DNA from: Bidens hawaiensis
Taxonomy: Eukaryota > Streptophyta > Magnoliopsida > Asterales > Asteraceae
Length of the DNA: 64,000 nt
Assembly: GCA_021521415.1 (NCBI GenBank)
Contig: JAIQDT010000225.1
Location: 868,001-932,000, forward strand
Reading direction: 5' to 3'
Shown here: in pieces, positions 10,924 to 22,350 of the stretch
How positions within the stretch are numbered: the stretch's first letter is position 1
Layout: every line of letters starts with the position of its first letter
Program-made: the position numbers and the translations under genes
Notes under the pieces: generated by a model
Told to the model about the DNA's origin: nothing
Databases searched by the model: none
Seen by the model: the letters and a program-made list of their open reading frames with translations, nothing else

Positions 10924-11538
10924 CTAAACACGGTGGTATACCAACCACACCAACACCGCCGCCATCCCCACAATCACTGCCATTAAACCCCGGATCCGTG
11001 TTTCCATCCGGTCAATCAACCCCAGGGAGTAGGCATCCTCCCTTCTCAGCTGCGCGATCGCATGCTGGCTGTCCAGTATGCAATCCACCAAGAGGTTCCT
11101 CCTCTAAATACCCACCGTCAAGGCGGTGGTGTGCTCATTCATCCGCTCGGTGAGCACCCGGAGCCACGCCGCCTCGGTGGAGGGACGCTCATCCCTCACT
11201 GGCCTGGGGGTACCCCACACAGGTGGCGGCACAGGCCCGGGCTGGGGGCGGGAGGACTCGCCTCTGTGGTAAGTGGATCTGGGTGGGGTAGAGGTAGGTG
11301 AAACATACGGGACACTGATCCGCGCCGTGAGGCGGGGACCGGGTCTGGGAGGGGTGTGGGTGACCTGAGGTGCGGGTGGGGTGGGAGATTTGGTAACCCT
11401 AGCAGAGGAGGACAAGCTAGCACTCCTAAGGCTAGTCTCAGAAGGCTCGGTGCTGGAAGCTAAGCGTACACTCCTAGAGTCCCCGGAACTGGCCTCCTCC
11501 GGGTCCTCCTCTACAGATAAACTTCGTGATCTTGACAT
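10924..11538 (-). pseudogene. G1 extra leader reading frame, Ser/Pro-rich with a C-terminal hydrophobic segment
   Basis: A sense-strand frame lies between the primer site and gag. From ATG 11538 (MSRSRSLSVEEDPEE) it runs to TAG 11104-11106, then continues in the same frame to a second TAG at 10924. The first part is rich in Ser, Pro, Arg and acidic residues; after the stop come a charged helical stretch (LDSQHAIAQLRREDAYS) and a hydrophobic segment (GLMAVIVGMAAVLVWLVYH) that could be membrane spanning. GC content is visibly higher than in the flanks, as expected of codon-constrained sequence. I know no function. It may be a lineage-specific accessory ORF or chance; the continuity past the stop favours a real ORF. 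Confidence 0.5.
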
Positions 11539-11880
11539 GTTTACCTGTACACAAGTTAGCAACCATATAGTCCTTTCCATAGTGTAAGTCATAATCAAAT
11601 TAATATACACTTACTTATACAACTTGACCACATAACAATATTATCACATATTTGCACGTATGTTGCCAATTTTACCTATTAAAGTCCCCCGTGACTTTCC
11701 CTGAATTCCCTCGTGCAGACAAGTCTGTTATTATGTTCCGGACCATAATAACCCACTTGCCCATCCAAATTCATCCCGATCTCGTCACAATAAATTATTA
11801 GTTGATATTCAGATCCTATAATACTTGAGCTACTGGTTATATTTTAGATATCTTTTAAAGACATCCTAATTCTTTATAAC

Positions 11881-11897
11881 CAATGGCTCTAATACCA
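11881..11897 (-). other. G1 primer-binding site (initiator Met tRNA)
   Basis: On the minus strand TGGTATTAGAGCCATTG begins five bases inside the 5' LTR border at 11903. It matches the usual TGGTATCAGAGC complement of plant initiator-Met tRNA with one change. Confidence 0.9.
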
Positions 11898-11902
11898 TGT
11901 TC

Positions 11903-14900
11903 TGTAACACCCCGTAACCGCAGCGGAAACGTACACGGGATGCAACAGGCACATCTGATATTAACAGCATTGCTTGTAAAGAAAACACCACTACATTAAT
12001 TTAAACGAATTACATTGTTCCGAGTTTCGTTACCATCTAGGTGTTATCACATAAGTTTTACCAATAGTACATTAACATATTTAAAACAAAATATAGACTT
12101 TTAAGCTTCCACAAAATAGCACACATCAGCAAGCACGTATCATTCATTCCAATTTTGGTGTACCTAGAAAGCATGTAAAGAAAACGGGTCAACTACGAAT
12201 AGTTGGTGAGTTTCACTAATTTAAGTAAACCATGACAAATCATTTTAATAATCATAAATTAATGATGTAATTATGCTGAGCCTAAAGTGAAAACTCTGTT
12301 AACCCAGAAACACATTTAATAACCTCTGGGGACACTGTTAACCCAAAAATACATTTAATAACCTCTGGGGACACTGTTAACCCAGAGATACATTTAATAG
12401 CCTCTGGGGACACTGTTAACCCAGAAATACATTTAATAACCTCTGGGGACACTGTTAACCCAGAACACTGTTTCGGGCCTTACAATATTAGCAACTCAAG
12501 AAATTACCATCTTAATACATTACCGTACGATTCCCGTACAATAAACATTATATAAATACATTGATTTTCATGCGATCGGCATGTACTTAAACACTTTGAT
12601 AAAAACATGCTTTCCGCCCCGGGAAAATATTTAAAACAGTTCAATAAAAAGGGGCTCGTGAAAAACTCACCTTCTAGTGAGCAAGATGTTCTACGGTGCA
12701 CGGCTACTGGTACAGATCTGTAATACGATCCCCAAATCGTTACTACACAATTTCTATCAATATAACTTAAATTCGTGTTAACCGGTACGTCCGGGGACAC
12801 TGTTAACCCAGAACCGTACATGATCCGGGGACCATGTTAACCCCGATACACTTCTCAGGACTTAGATTGTGATATCACTTAGAGTTCTTTAGTCAAAACT
12901 ATCGTTAGTTTGTTTTCTCGTTTTGCGTGCCTAGCACGGTTATCCGTCTTTATGTTTTCAAAAAATGAGTTTGACCACACACGACCTGAAAATAGTTGTT
13001 ATTGATATTTTCATTAAAGTGGTGAAATTAGAGCTCGGTTAGACACCCCGTTTGGCCGCGGGGCCCGTTTACGCCTTTAATACACCGGAAACGGTTAAAT
13101 CGGGTAAAATTACCCAAATCATCCGAATTATTTTCGGATGATTTATTTTTACTTGATTAACTTAGTTTCATAAAAATCATCCATTTTTAAGGTTCTCAAA
13201 CACCAGTTAGCTCGCTTAGGCGAGCTTCGCCGGTTTACTAGTTTTAAGCTTTAAAAGTTTGTTTTTAAGTTCCATTTAGCACAAATAAATATCCGTTAAG
13301 TCTCGGACCTTGAAATTTTGTACAAACTATATTTTGACAGTAAGGAATTTTATAAAATTTTTCCAGAATTAATTTTAATATCTAAAATTTATTTAACCAT
13401 TTTTAAACGTCATTTAAACACCAAATATGTCGAAAATACCAAACGATCTTCGAAAAATCCCAAATTTTATTGGGATGACCCCTTTCACCCAAATAGTTCC
13501 CTGTAATTTTTTCAGAACCAAAAACTCATTTTTCATGCCATTTTTACCAAAACCGAGCTAGAAATCCCTAGAACTCGTTTTACCGTAAAGCCTACTTAGA
13601 CTTCTCTAATGAACCTGAAATTTTGTGTGTGACTTTTATATGTTATAAAAAGCTTATCTTAAATTTTCCAGAATTTTTCATGATGTTTAGCTATTTTTCA
13701 CCATTTTTGGCTAAAACCGAGCATTAAATTCACCAAATATTCATCCTTTATCCAAAAATTACCAAAAATTCACAGATCTCATATTTTCATGTGTAGATCA
13801 TCTCTGTGAAATTTCGTGACCCAACTCTAGGTCTATCACAATCTGTCCAAATTATCTAAATCATACGAAAACCGAGCTACCTTGTGTTTTCTAGCGTTAG
13901 ATCGCAAAGATCTTGGTTTCTCGCCTTTGCTAGCCACTAGATACAACACCTACAAGCACAACAACACCACACCAAGCAAGTTATACCCACAATCAAGCCA
14001 TTTCTTTCATGGTTTCGATTAAAACATCAAAACAAAGATTTTGACCGTAAAAATTCGTTTTTGACTCTTTTAACTACTTTCTTGGACCAAGATCCTTTGT
14101 ATAACTTGTATACATCACTTGATCCTCCAAGAATCGGTTTCATCTCTGGTTTTCACCCATTTTTCATTTGAAACCTCATTTTCTCAAGATTTGGAATTAA
14201 AAACCAAGATTAAACCATGACAACAAGTTTATACCTTGTGATTCTTGCTTAAAAAGTTGAATTTAGGATGGATGTGTAAAAGGGTTGAGAGGATTTGGAG
14301 AGTTGAGATGTAGAAAAAAGAAAAATGAATGTGTAATGTGGATGCATAGGACCGATCGGTCCATAATGGAGGGTGGGGTGGGACCCACATCTTCATTCTT
14401 GGCCACAAACTTGGATTGTGTAATTCGGATAATGTTGTGGATAATCTGGTTCAGTTCGTTTTTCAGTTAAACGTTTAATTCGGCTTAAAACGAGGCTAAA
14501 ACGGTCGTTTTTCGGCTTAAAATTTAAATTTATATAAAACCGATTTAAAGACTTTAAAAACTTAAAACATGACATTTGTTGACTCAACACATCATATTGT
14601 CGGTAATTGTGCATCTTTTTCGGCTTGATCGATCGTCTCTTGCTTGGTTTGATGTTAAAGGTTTCGTTTATCGTACCGACGTACTAATAAATCGAAATCC
14701 TTTTTCTGTGCTATAATTCACTTATCCCGAAGCTTTAATACTTCGTAAACATCACTAAACATTATATATTTCGTCTATAATGTAATTCCCGATTCGTTCG
14801 GGTTTCAATAGCCGTTCATCGATTAATCGTAATTTCAATACGACTAGCTGTATATTCGAGTATAATTCTTACTGTGAATCTTATATACTCGTATAAACAC

Positions 14901-14985
14901 ATTATAATTCATATATTCAGTATTGAATAACACGTAAATAGTATATTCCGGCTAGGGTATACCTGAATTTGCCGGAATCGTTACA
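11903..14985 (-). repeat. G1 right LTR (5' LTR of the minus-strand element)
   Basis: This 3083-base LTR is near-identical to 2740-5822. It carries the same 39-base array, here at 12296-12465, with one unit altered (CCCAAAAATAC). As 5' LTR it would hold the promoter for the minus-strand genomic RNA; I could not single out a convincing TATA box. Confidence 0.97.
12296..12465. repeat. 39-bp tandem repeat in the G1 right LTR
   Basis: Same hairpin-forming unit and copy number as the array at 3133-3302 in the other LTR, so it was present before this insertion. Confidence 0.9.
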
Positions 14986-14990
14986 GACAG

Positions 14991-16130
14991 CTTGTGGAAA
15001 GATCTCTAACATGAGAGCAGATTTCGTTACTGCTTGGCTTAAATGATGATGAATTGACTGTGTTAGAAGCTGAGCCCGATGTCGAGGTCGAGAACGATGA
15101 AGAGATCTTAAATGATCCGACTATTCTGATGAATACAACTTTTATTTATGAAGATGAGGAGGTTGAGGTTGAAGACGTGACAGCTGAGGAATACCCTGAT
15201 CTGTTTCAACACACCAATGTTGATCAGGGTGCTCCAGTATTTACTGAGGAAACATTTAAAGCAGCCGAGGATCATCTGGAAAATGTATCAAAGGGTAAAC
15301 ATGTGGTTGATACGAAATTTGATTCGATTGAAAACCCGACTGATGCTGATATTCAAAGGTGTTTTGGTTATCGAAGTAAGAAATCTCGTAAAATTATTTA
15401 GACTTATTGGTTTGTGGAACAGGAGCAGAAGGATGAAGCTGTTGCTCGTGCCAAAGGCAATCAGATGATTTCATTCAAGACCGTGTCAAACGTTCAAGGT
15501 GATATTATCTCTTGGTAATTTGATTCTGATTTGAAAGTGTGTATTGTTAAATGGGAGAAAGGGATCCAATATTATGAGGGGATAACTAAGGTTCTCTCAT
15601 TTCCGCGTTGGGATGTTCGTACCCTCGCGTGTCGAAAGTTTATCAACCATGGGGGTGATCGAATAGCAGATTGGTTCCATCAACATCTGTTATTCGAGGT
15701 CAACCATGGGTTTAAGTTTCTTAAGCCACAGGTCCCTACTCATAAGCGTATTAATGAGATTGATCGAAGGACGGGCTGGAGAAAATTGGTTCTTAAAGTA
15801 AAGCCGCCAAAGACCATGAAGCGTGTGCCGGTGAAGACGTTAAATCAACACATGTATTTATCGTTCAACCGTTGGTACTACGATAACCGAACTGGCAAGG
15901 CCGTCATTGTCTTGGGTAAAGGGTTAAAGACCGAGCTATTAAAGATCATCGATCCAATGTGGCTTGTTAACTTAACTGAGACCGACAACGATGTGCTGTT
16001 TAAGAATAATATTTTATTTGAGCGACGTGAAGACTATGACCGGGCAATGCAGTTTCAGCGTGTTGTTCGGGCATGTCATGAGCATGGAATTCACAGTTGC
16101 AGAGATTGGCAAACAAAGCGCTTCAAATAA
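14991..16130 (+). pseudogene. Accessory protein of element C, C-terminal third
   Basis: The frame broken at 2739 resumes exactly after the second GACAG copy. It is continuous to a terminal TAA at 16128-16130 except for TGA 15012-15014, TAG 15399-15401 and TAA 15516-15518. Contents: an acidic region (EAEPDVEVENDEEILNDP), a Lys/Arg-rich stretch, and a C-terminal domain with aromatic residues (FNRWYYDNRTGKAVIV, then WLVNLTETDNDVLF). The latter loosely resembles the end of the accessory protein in element A. The whole gene would be about 1,000 codons. Each of these three stops could come from CGA, CAG or CAA by a single C-to-T change. Confidence 0.8.
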
Positions 16131-16152
16131 GTTAAAAGACAAAGAGCTCAAT

Positions 16153-16161
16153 ACTAGGGGG
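16153..16161 (+). other. Polypurine tract of element C
   Basis: ACTAGGGGG lies 22 bases after the accessory stop codon and directly before the LTR start TGTC. Element A has a similar CTAGGGGGAGA in the same place. Confidence 0.8.
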
Positions 16162-16652
16162 TGTCTATTAGTACACGGTTTTGCGTATCGAGTCTTTGTA
16201 TTTATCGTTAATGTATTTATCCTTTAATTAATGTATTAATTATTAAAGACAATTAATGTAGTTCGTTAAAGTATAGACTAGTTCGTTAAGGATGTTTAAC
16301 GAACTAGTTTTAAGTTATGTTCCCCCCTTTTCGTTAAGGACGTTTAACGAATCAGGGGGTGATTCGTTATGTTTGTTTCATTTATGGTAATGTAACGAAG
16401 TGGAGGCTAGTTCGTTACGGAATGTGTAACGAACTTGATCCATCTTCTATATATAGTCGTTTCATTCCACAGTTAGTTTAAGTTTTGAGTTAAGTTTAAC
16501 GAACCCCTGCCGAATTGTTCTCTCAAGCTTCAACCTAATATTATACATACACATACATATACAATCGATACTAACTAATATATAACAATAATACATAATC
16601 GTATAAGAGCATCATGAACTAGATCCGTAATCGTTATTATTATTATCTATCA
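16162..16652 (+). repeat. 3' LTR of element C
   Basis: It starts with TGTCTATTAG right after the polypurine tract. The end at about 16652 (TATCTATCA) is chosen because minus-strand accessory sequence of element B begins there; without the other LTR the end is uncertain by some tens of bases. It contains about nine TTCGTTA/TAACGAA motifs between 16255 and 16505. Confidence 0.65.
16448..16456 (+). promoter_or_regulatory. TATA box in element C LTR
   Basis: TATATATAG sits directly downstream of the TAACGAA motif cluster and upstream of an AT-rich leader, as expected for the LTR promoter. Confidence 0.6.
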
Positions 16653-18846
16653 GATCGGAGATCTGAGGTTATAAGGTTATCACAGTACATCTCAACAATC
16701 AACTTAGCCGGCATGTTCAACATATCAAAAAAGTTTTCTCCACCATCTCTGAACAACCTTTCAATCGTTTCCATTATCTTTTCATAGTGAAGTTGTCCAG
16801 CCGGTACAAATCTTCCTCCAATAAATCTTCTTGGGTTTACACCTTCCAACAATACCTTTTCCCATTCTGCTTTCTGCTCATAGAACAATTGTTTCAGCTG
16901 TGCTTTACCCAAATTTTCAAAAAACCTTTTCATTCATCCCTTTCTGCTTTACCATCACATCTTTCAAAATCTGAATCATTTCCTCATTATCCCATGGATC
17001 AGTGGGTTCATCCGGTTCTGGCTTTACTTCCACTGGGATAGGAATTTCTTGTGTTTCAGCTCTTTTCAATTCATTTTCAGCCTTTTGTTTCTCTCTCAAA
17101 GTCATGATCTTTTTTTTCATGGAAGGGGGTTCTAGTTGATCTTCCCTTGATTGTTCAACAGAGGGTTCGGGTTGATCTCTCTTTGATTTATCTTTCTTTT
17201 GTAGTCTGTTATAGTGAGATTCAAAAGCAGCTTTAGACAAACTGTTCACCATTTCTGGTGACATACCTCTATCAATCAGATAACCACATTTACCAGCATA
17301 TCTTTTCTTCAATTCTTCAATTTTTCTTTCCAATCTTTCTATATCTTCTCTTTCCCTTCTTTCTCTGCTTGCATTAAAGGTTTCTTCAAGAAATTTGAAG
17401 GTCAGTTTGGTTATGTCCCTTTCAGAGATTCCACAACCTCTCAAATATTCTCTATATCTCAAAGAATCATGATTTTTCTTTTGCATTATTTTTTTCAGCT
17501 CATCATGTTCTTTCTCAATCATCCTCTGCAACTCCTCATCAGAGAGTGGAGCCAGATCTTCAAACTTATGACCAAAAGTGGTCAGTTTCACTATCAATGG
17601 ATTTTTCTTTTGAGCTTCATTTAAACTTTGTTGAATGTGTGTCCTTTGCTCATCAGTCATTTCTACTTGTGGAGACAAAACATCAACCTTCTCAGCTGTA
17701 TCACCCTTGTTATCATCATCATTGTCATCTTCAGATGTATCATCCTTTTTTGTTGACTCATTGACAGCCTCAATCTTGTCTTTCTCAGGATTGAGTAAGT
17801 CCTCAGACCTAACAATCTGTATAGGAACATGCCTTATTGGAATTGGCTGTTCTTCAGGGCTTGAAGTAAAATATTCATACTCATCATTCCATTTTGCTTC
17901 TTTCAGATTTGGTACATCTTCAGGCCTTTGAGTCTGAAGTGGAACAGGCTTTAAGGGGCTTTCCACCTCTTCAACATAATATTCATTTTTCTTATCCCAC
18001 TTAACCCTTTTAGCAGATTTTTCTTTCTCGACTTGTTCCTCAGCTTTCCTTTTTCTTGTGTATATCTTTGCGAACCTGTTCACCTTTTCTTCAAATTCTT
18101 CATGCAAATTGGAGAGCTTTTCTTTCATCTCATCAATTGTTTCTCCAGTCTCTCCTTTCTTTGAAGATTTTTCATGTTGTTCAACTTTCTCAGTTTCCTT
18201 TTCTAGTTGTTTTTGTTATTGACTGAAGATAATTACAACCATAGAAAGGGAATTATCAGTATCTTCAGCCTTTTTCATATTAATCAGAGTCTTAATCACC
18301 TCTTGATCTTCAACCTCTTCTTCATCAAGTACTTTAGCAATGTTGGCTTGATCAATTAGGTTTTCCTACTCTGCCAGCTCTTCTGCAGATAGTGTTTGCA
18401 AAATGTACACCCTCTCCCTTGTTCTTTTAAGACTTGCTCAAGCCTTTTGGCAACAGCAGTATCCACATCTTCTTCTTCTTCATCCTCATTTTCCTTAACA
18501 GGCTCTTCTTCCTTATCATCACTATTAACAACAGCTTTTCCTTTTTCTAATATTATTTTCATTTCCTCCTCTGTTTCTACTGGAAAGTCATCAATATCCT
18601 TCTCTAAATCATCCATCTCATCATCCTGTTCTACTCTCTTAGAACTTACTTGATCTGTTTCTGGTTCTGTAAGTACAAGTTCCTCAATAGCAGCTCCTTC
18701 ATCCATCACAATATATGTCTGTACATTAGTGGTTGTCATCACATCTGTCATGACATCAGTTTTTATGTCAGTAGCAACATTAGTAGCCACCTGATCAGTA
18801 TTCATATTCTCCATTTCATTCTCCACATCCTTCTCTTTTCTTAATA

Positions 18847-18895
<49 letters not shown>

Positions 18896-20709
18896 TCTTT
18901 CAACAGTATTTAATACTTCATTATTCACATCATAATCTTGTTCTTCACCCATAGATTTGTCAGCTTCATAATCTTTCTCAAATATCATTCTTTCACCACT
19001 ATCCTCATCATCACTCTCATCATATGTATTCAATATACATGTCAAACCATCAGTATCAACTGTTTTAACCCCTGTATCCATATTCACAATCTCCTCATTC
19101 ACTTCCTTGTCAGCTCCAATTGCCTCATCATGTGAAATATTCTCCCCCTATTTTGGGTATTCTCAACCTCCTGCTCCAGGGTTTGAATTTGTAAAAGTGT
19201 CTGGGCTAATTGAGTTCTCAAATTCTCATTCTCCTTCAAAACCTCCTCATTCTTCTTCCTTAAAGTAGCATTTTCAAATATGAGGTCCAAATTTCTGTCA
19301 AACAGATAAGTACCAGAGGGGAAGGGTTATTGGTGGTGAGGTAGAGAAAGGTTCTGGTATGGGGTTTGTGGTTTGGGTCTGGGGTGGAGGGATTGGGTTA
19401 GTTGGAGGGCTTAGGTCTTCAATGATATTTTCACTTGTGGAAGGTAAGGATTAATGTTTGGTATTGTAAAGGTTTTGGTTTGAATAATTCTGAATGTAGG
19501 TTGAATGGGTTGGTCTGAGGTTTGGGTATGGGATGGGGATGTAATTGATGTGGATGGAAAGGTTTGTAAGTTTATAGGAAGAGGTTTTGGAATATATGGT
19601 TCATGGGTAGGATGGGTTTGAGGTGGGCTTTGGTTTATGTTGTGAGGTGGGCTCTGGTTTAAGGTTTCAGGTGGTGTTTGAGGTGGGGTTTGGGTTGGGG
19701 TTGGTAGTGGTGAGTGAGGTAGTGTGGCTAAGGGTGTGGTTGGTGGTGTTGGTATGGTTTGGAACTCCCCCTAAACTTGTACATTTTCAAAAACAACTCC
19801 TTCTCCACCTCCTTCATTATCTTCTCCTCCATCTCCTCCATCATTATCTTCTCCACCATCTCCATCCTCACTCTCACCATCCTCTTCATCCTCCTTTGAA
19901 ATTAACTCAGGTACAGGAACAATTTCAAAATCATCAATTAACAACCATGGTATGATTTCAAACACTTCCTCATGATTGAACCTGGTTGTGCTACCCAAAG
20001 TTGCAATCTGTGTCTTGGTATTTGGATCTTGCAGCATATGTTTTGCTCCAACTGTGGTAAATCCTTCCAGCTCTTGGTTGAAGATAATCTGTAGAAACCT
20101 AGGATAGGCCAAAAATTTATCTTTGTTTGACTTTTTCAAGTTGCTCACCATTCCTTCAAAGATCATCTTGGAAAAGTTGAATGGCAGATTAAACATAATA
20201 GAAACTGAAGCGTTGGTCAAATCCCGACTCATAAGAGTCCATGAGCCTTTTCTAGGGGCAAAGCCCTGAATAATGTGGTGTATTAAGAATATGTATAATT
20301 TGGGGAACATTCCCTTTTCGAATTGTCCTTCGTGCACCGTCCCCTGATATCCCATTGTTTGCAAAAATATCTTAAGTAGATGTTCTGTTTTGAAGTGAAT
20401 AGGGCTAGGATTATCATCATGTAGCTGGAGACATCATTTTATAAGACCTTCATTTATCCGTATCTCCTGGTTTGCCACGGTAGCATATATCCGCCTATCG
20501 TTGATATTGTCATATAATCTCCCTGAACGCCAAAAATAAAGTGAATGATTCCTGTAAATCACTAGGCACTCTATCAAAGCGAAACTTATATTTGACCATT
20601 GAAGCCATCTAATCATCAGAGCTGCATCTTCATTATCAGGAGTAATCTGCAACAAGGCACACAAGTTGTGCTTGTGCTTAAACGGATATCTCGGTTGATT
20701 GTTCGCCAT
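16653..20709 (-). pseudogene. Accessory protein of element B (truncated by element C)
   Basis: It starts at ATG 20709 (MANNQPRYPFKHKH) and is followed for about 1,350 codons until cut off at 16653, across several stops and frameshifts (for example an extra T near 16925). Parts in order: a conserved N-terminal domain (SFALIECLVIYRNHSLYFW; LIHHIIQGFAPRKGSWTLMS; FNLPFNFSKMIFEGMV; FLAYPRFLQIIFNQEL), an acidic Gly/Asp tract, a Pro/Thr-rich linker (about 19300-19770), a leucine-rich coiled coil (19290-19130), a long acidic region with polyaspartate (19100-18360), a basic nuclear-signal-like stretch (YTRKRKAEEQVEKEKSAKR), then Lys/Glu-rich helices and a C-terminal block (GGRFVPAG, GGENFFDML). The N-terminal block resembles, from memory, an abundant poorly defined Asteraceae family sometimes labelled longin-like. 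Function unknown; no membrane segment. Confidence 0.8.
18847..18894. repeat. (CAT/ATG) trinucleotide microsatellite encoding polyaspartate
   Basis: About 16 tandem CAT triplets, read on the minus strand as GAT codons, give an aspartate run inside the acidic region of the accessory protein. Element A lacks a run of this length. Confidence 0.95.
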
Positions 20710-20733
20710 TTCTGATTTCGACAAATTAATAAC

Positions 20734-20822
20734 CTACACAAGAAACTGAGAGTTAGTAAAAATGCATAATCAAAGCACATTATCACATAATCGTGGTCGG
20801 AAAACACTTAATTGATGTTTAC
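20734..20822 (-). other. Putative 89-bp leader intron of B's accessory gene
   Basis: On the minus strand GACTCG|GTAAACATC and a pyrimidine-rich TTTCTTGTGTAG|GTT bracket 89 bases. Element A has the same segment, also 89 bases (35545-35633), with the same flanking exon ends. Confidence 0.6.
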
Positions 20823-20961
20823 CGAGTCGGATTGTGTGGGCTGACAAACTAGGGTTTGGATTATTAGATGAAAGCAATAGGTCGGTTGGGTTTTCTGAAA
20901 CTTTAGGGAAAGTGGAAGGAGAGAGAGAAATGAAGTGTGAAAAATTTCTCTAACTCCCTCT

Positions 20962-20969
20962 CTTATACA
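20962..20969 (-). promoter_or_regulatory. Putative internal TATA box for B's accessory gene
   Basis: The minus strand reads TGTATAAG, then GAGGGAG and a CT-rich leader (TTTCTCTCTCTCCTTCC). The same block in element A (35416-35490) is conserved in order and spacing, which suggests a promoter separate from the LTR. Confidence 0.6.
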
Positions 20970-21059
20970 TTTTTTGAAAGTGAGTTTTAAATGCATTTTT
21001 TCATGTAGTGAGTTAATAGCTGTCACACAGTAACATTATCCATTAAATATATTCACATA

Positions 21060-22350
21060 TAAAACCATGCTTGGTAAAGTTCATTTTCATTTAGCAAACC
21101 TTGCTCGGAAAAGTTAGTTTTACAAAGTGTGCTAGGTATATTCCACTTTCTCAAAGCTTACTCGTTTCAGAGTTATTTTAGAACATAAGGTAATTTTAAA
21201 AATAAATCTAAGTAAAATGAAGGAAGCTTACTCAAAATACAAGATTGCTCGAGAAATAAATCACAAGACTACGAATGTCTGAATAACTCAATCCTTACCC
21301 GAAAATGTCTGACTAATTAAGTAAACATATCAAATAGGCAACCTTGCTAGGAATCAATTAAGAATCCCAAAATAATATCTCAGACATATTCCAAATTGTC
21401 AACCTTGCTCGAATGTCTGACTAACTCAATCCTTACCCGAAAATGTCTGACTAATTAAGTAAACATATCAAATAGGCAACCTTGCTAGGAATCAATTAAG
21501 AATCCCAAAATAATATCTCAGACATATTCCAAATTTTCAACCTTGCTCGAATGTCTGACTAACTCAATCCTTACCCGAAAATGTATAAACAGTTAGCAAA
21601 TAATCAGTCAAGTACACTGTTATACATAGTATGCCCGAGACCCTGTTGAAGAGGCAAAGTGTGCTAGAGTTAAGTTCTATTAATAAAGTGTACTCGTAAA
21701 GAAAAAAAATTGAATAATTACCAAGTATGTTAAGAGAACACTTCAGGATTTCAAAGTGTGCTCTGGAAACTAGGTTTGCTCGAAAACAGTTGTAATTTCA
21801 AAGAAACATATTCATAACCACATAATCCTTAAGTGTGCTAGAATTTAAAGTTTGCTTGCGCATAATAAGACAAATTCAAACACTCAAAATCACAAAGTTT
21901 GCTAAAAAAAATTCAAACAGACAAACAATCACATAAGTGTGCTAGATAGTTTAAAAACATTAAAGCTTGCTGGAATTAACATATTTATTCACAAAGTTTG
22001 CTTGACTGATTCACAATAATTTAGAAGTGTGCTAGAAAGTTTAGAAATCAATAAAGCTTGCTAGCATAGTCAAACATATCAAATGACTTTCCAGAATCAG
22101 TTATATTTTCAATCAAAATACTAAGTATGCTAGAAAATCTTAACTATACAAAAGCTTGCTAGTAAACATCATATTCAGACATAATCAAATATCAAGCATG
22201 CTCGGAAGGCTAAACTTTCAAGTTAAGTAGTAAACTCTACCCGAAAAGTATAAAAACTTCAAAGTATGCTCGATATGGATAAACATAGACAAAAATGACT
22301 AAGTATGCTTGAAAAAGGTTATAAATCATCAAACCTTACTCGAAAATACA
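21060..22350 (-). repeat. Degenerate motif array upstream of B's accessory promoter
   Basis: About 30 copies of a 13-15 base motif recur every 20-60 bases. On the plus strand it reads close to AAAGCTTGCTCGAAA, with variants AAGTGTGCTAGAA, CCTTGCTCGGAA, AAGTATGCTCG and CCTTACCCGAAAA. All copies run in one direction, i.e. CGAGCAAGCTTT in the element's sense. The matching interval of element A (34260-35330) and the LTRs of both elements carry the same motif. There is no coding content. Confidence 0.8.
21275..21590. repeat. 138-bp tandem duplication within the motif array
   Basis: ATCCTTACCCGAAAATG occurs at 21291, 21429 and 21567, a period of 138 bases, and the stretch between repeats almost unchanged. 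Two full units and part of a third are present. Each unit carries three or four of the array motifs. Confidence 0.9.

Larger units (their letters stand above)
2740..14985 (-). mobile_element. G1: complete Tekay-like Ty3/gypsy chromovirus
   Basis: Two 3083-base LTRs (2740-5822 and 11903-14985) bound by TGTAAC...GTTACA flank an internal region with primer site, leader reading frame, gag and pol, all on the minus strand. A perfect 5-base target duplication GACAG lies at 2735-2739 and 14986-14990. The order protease, RT, RNase H, integrase, chromodomain is that of gypsy chromoviruses; long LTRs and the chromodomain suggest the Tekay/Del clade (inference). By eye the LTRs differ at about 18 sites in their first kilobase, so the insertion is fairly recent. 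Gag is open, but pol carries two stops and two single-base frameshifts, so the copy is non-autonomous. Confidence 0.95.
1..16652 (+). mobile_element. Element C: 3' part of a copia-like LTR retrotransposon, nested in element B
   Basis: Only the 3' portion of this element is in the window: an internal promoter region (1-870), an accessory gene (871-2739 and 14991-16130, split by gypsy element G1), a polypurine tract (16153-16161) and a 3' LTR (16162 to about 16652). Its pol and 5' LTR would lie to the left. The assignment to Ty1/copia is inference: the accessory protein is a distant relative of the one in SIRE-like elements A and B, and it occupies the same place just before the polypurine tract. 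Right of the LTR the sequence continues as the accessory gene of element B on the minus strand, so C is inserted in B. The target duplication cannot be checked because the left end is missing. Confidence 0.75.

Noticed and set aside
19623..19955. Plus-strand frame rich in Gly, Val, Leu and His
   Set aside because: It is the complement of the Pro/Thr-rich linker and acidic tract of B's accessory gene; low-complexity sequence stays open on both strands.
16653..20709. Accessory gene as an envelope-like protein, as proposed for some SIRE elements
   Set aside because: No signal peptide, no convincing transmembrane segment and very charged, acidic and coiled-coil composition.
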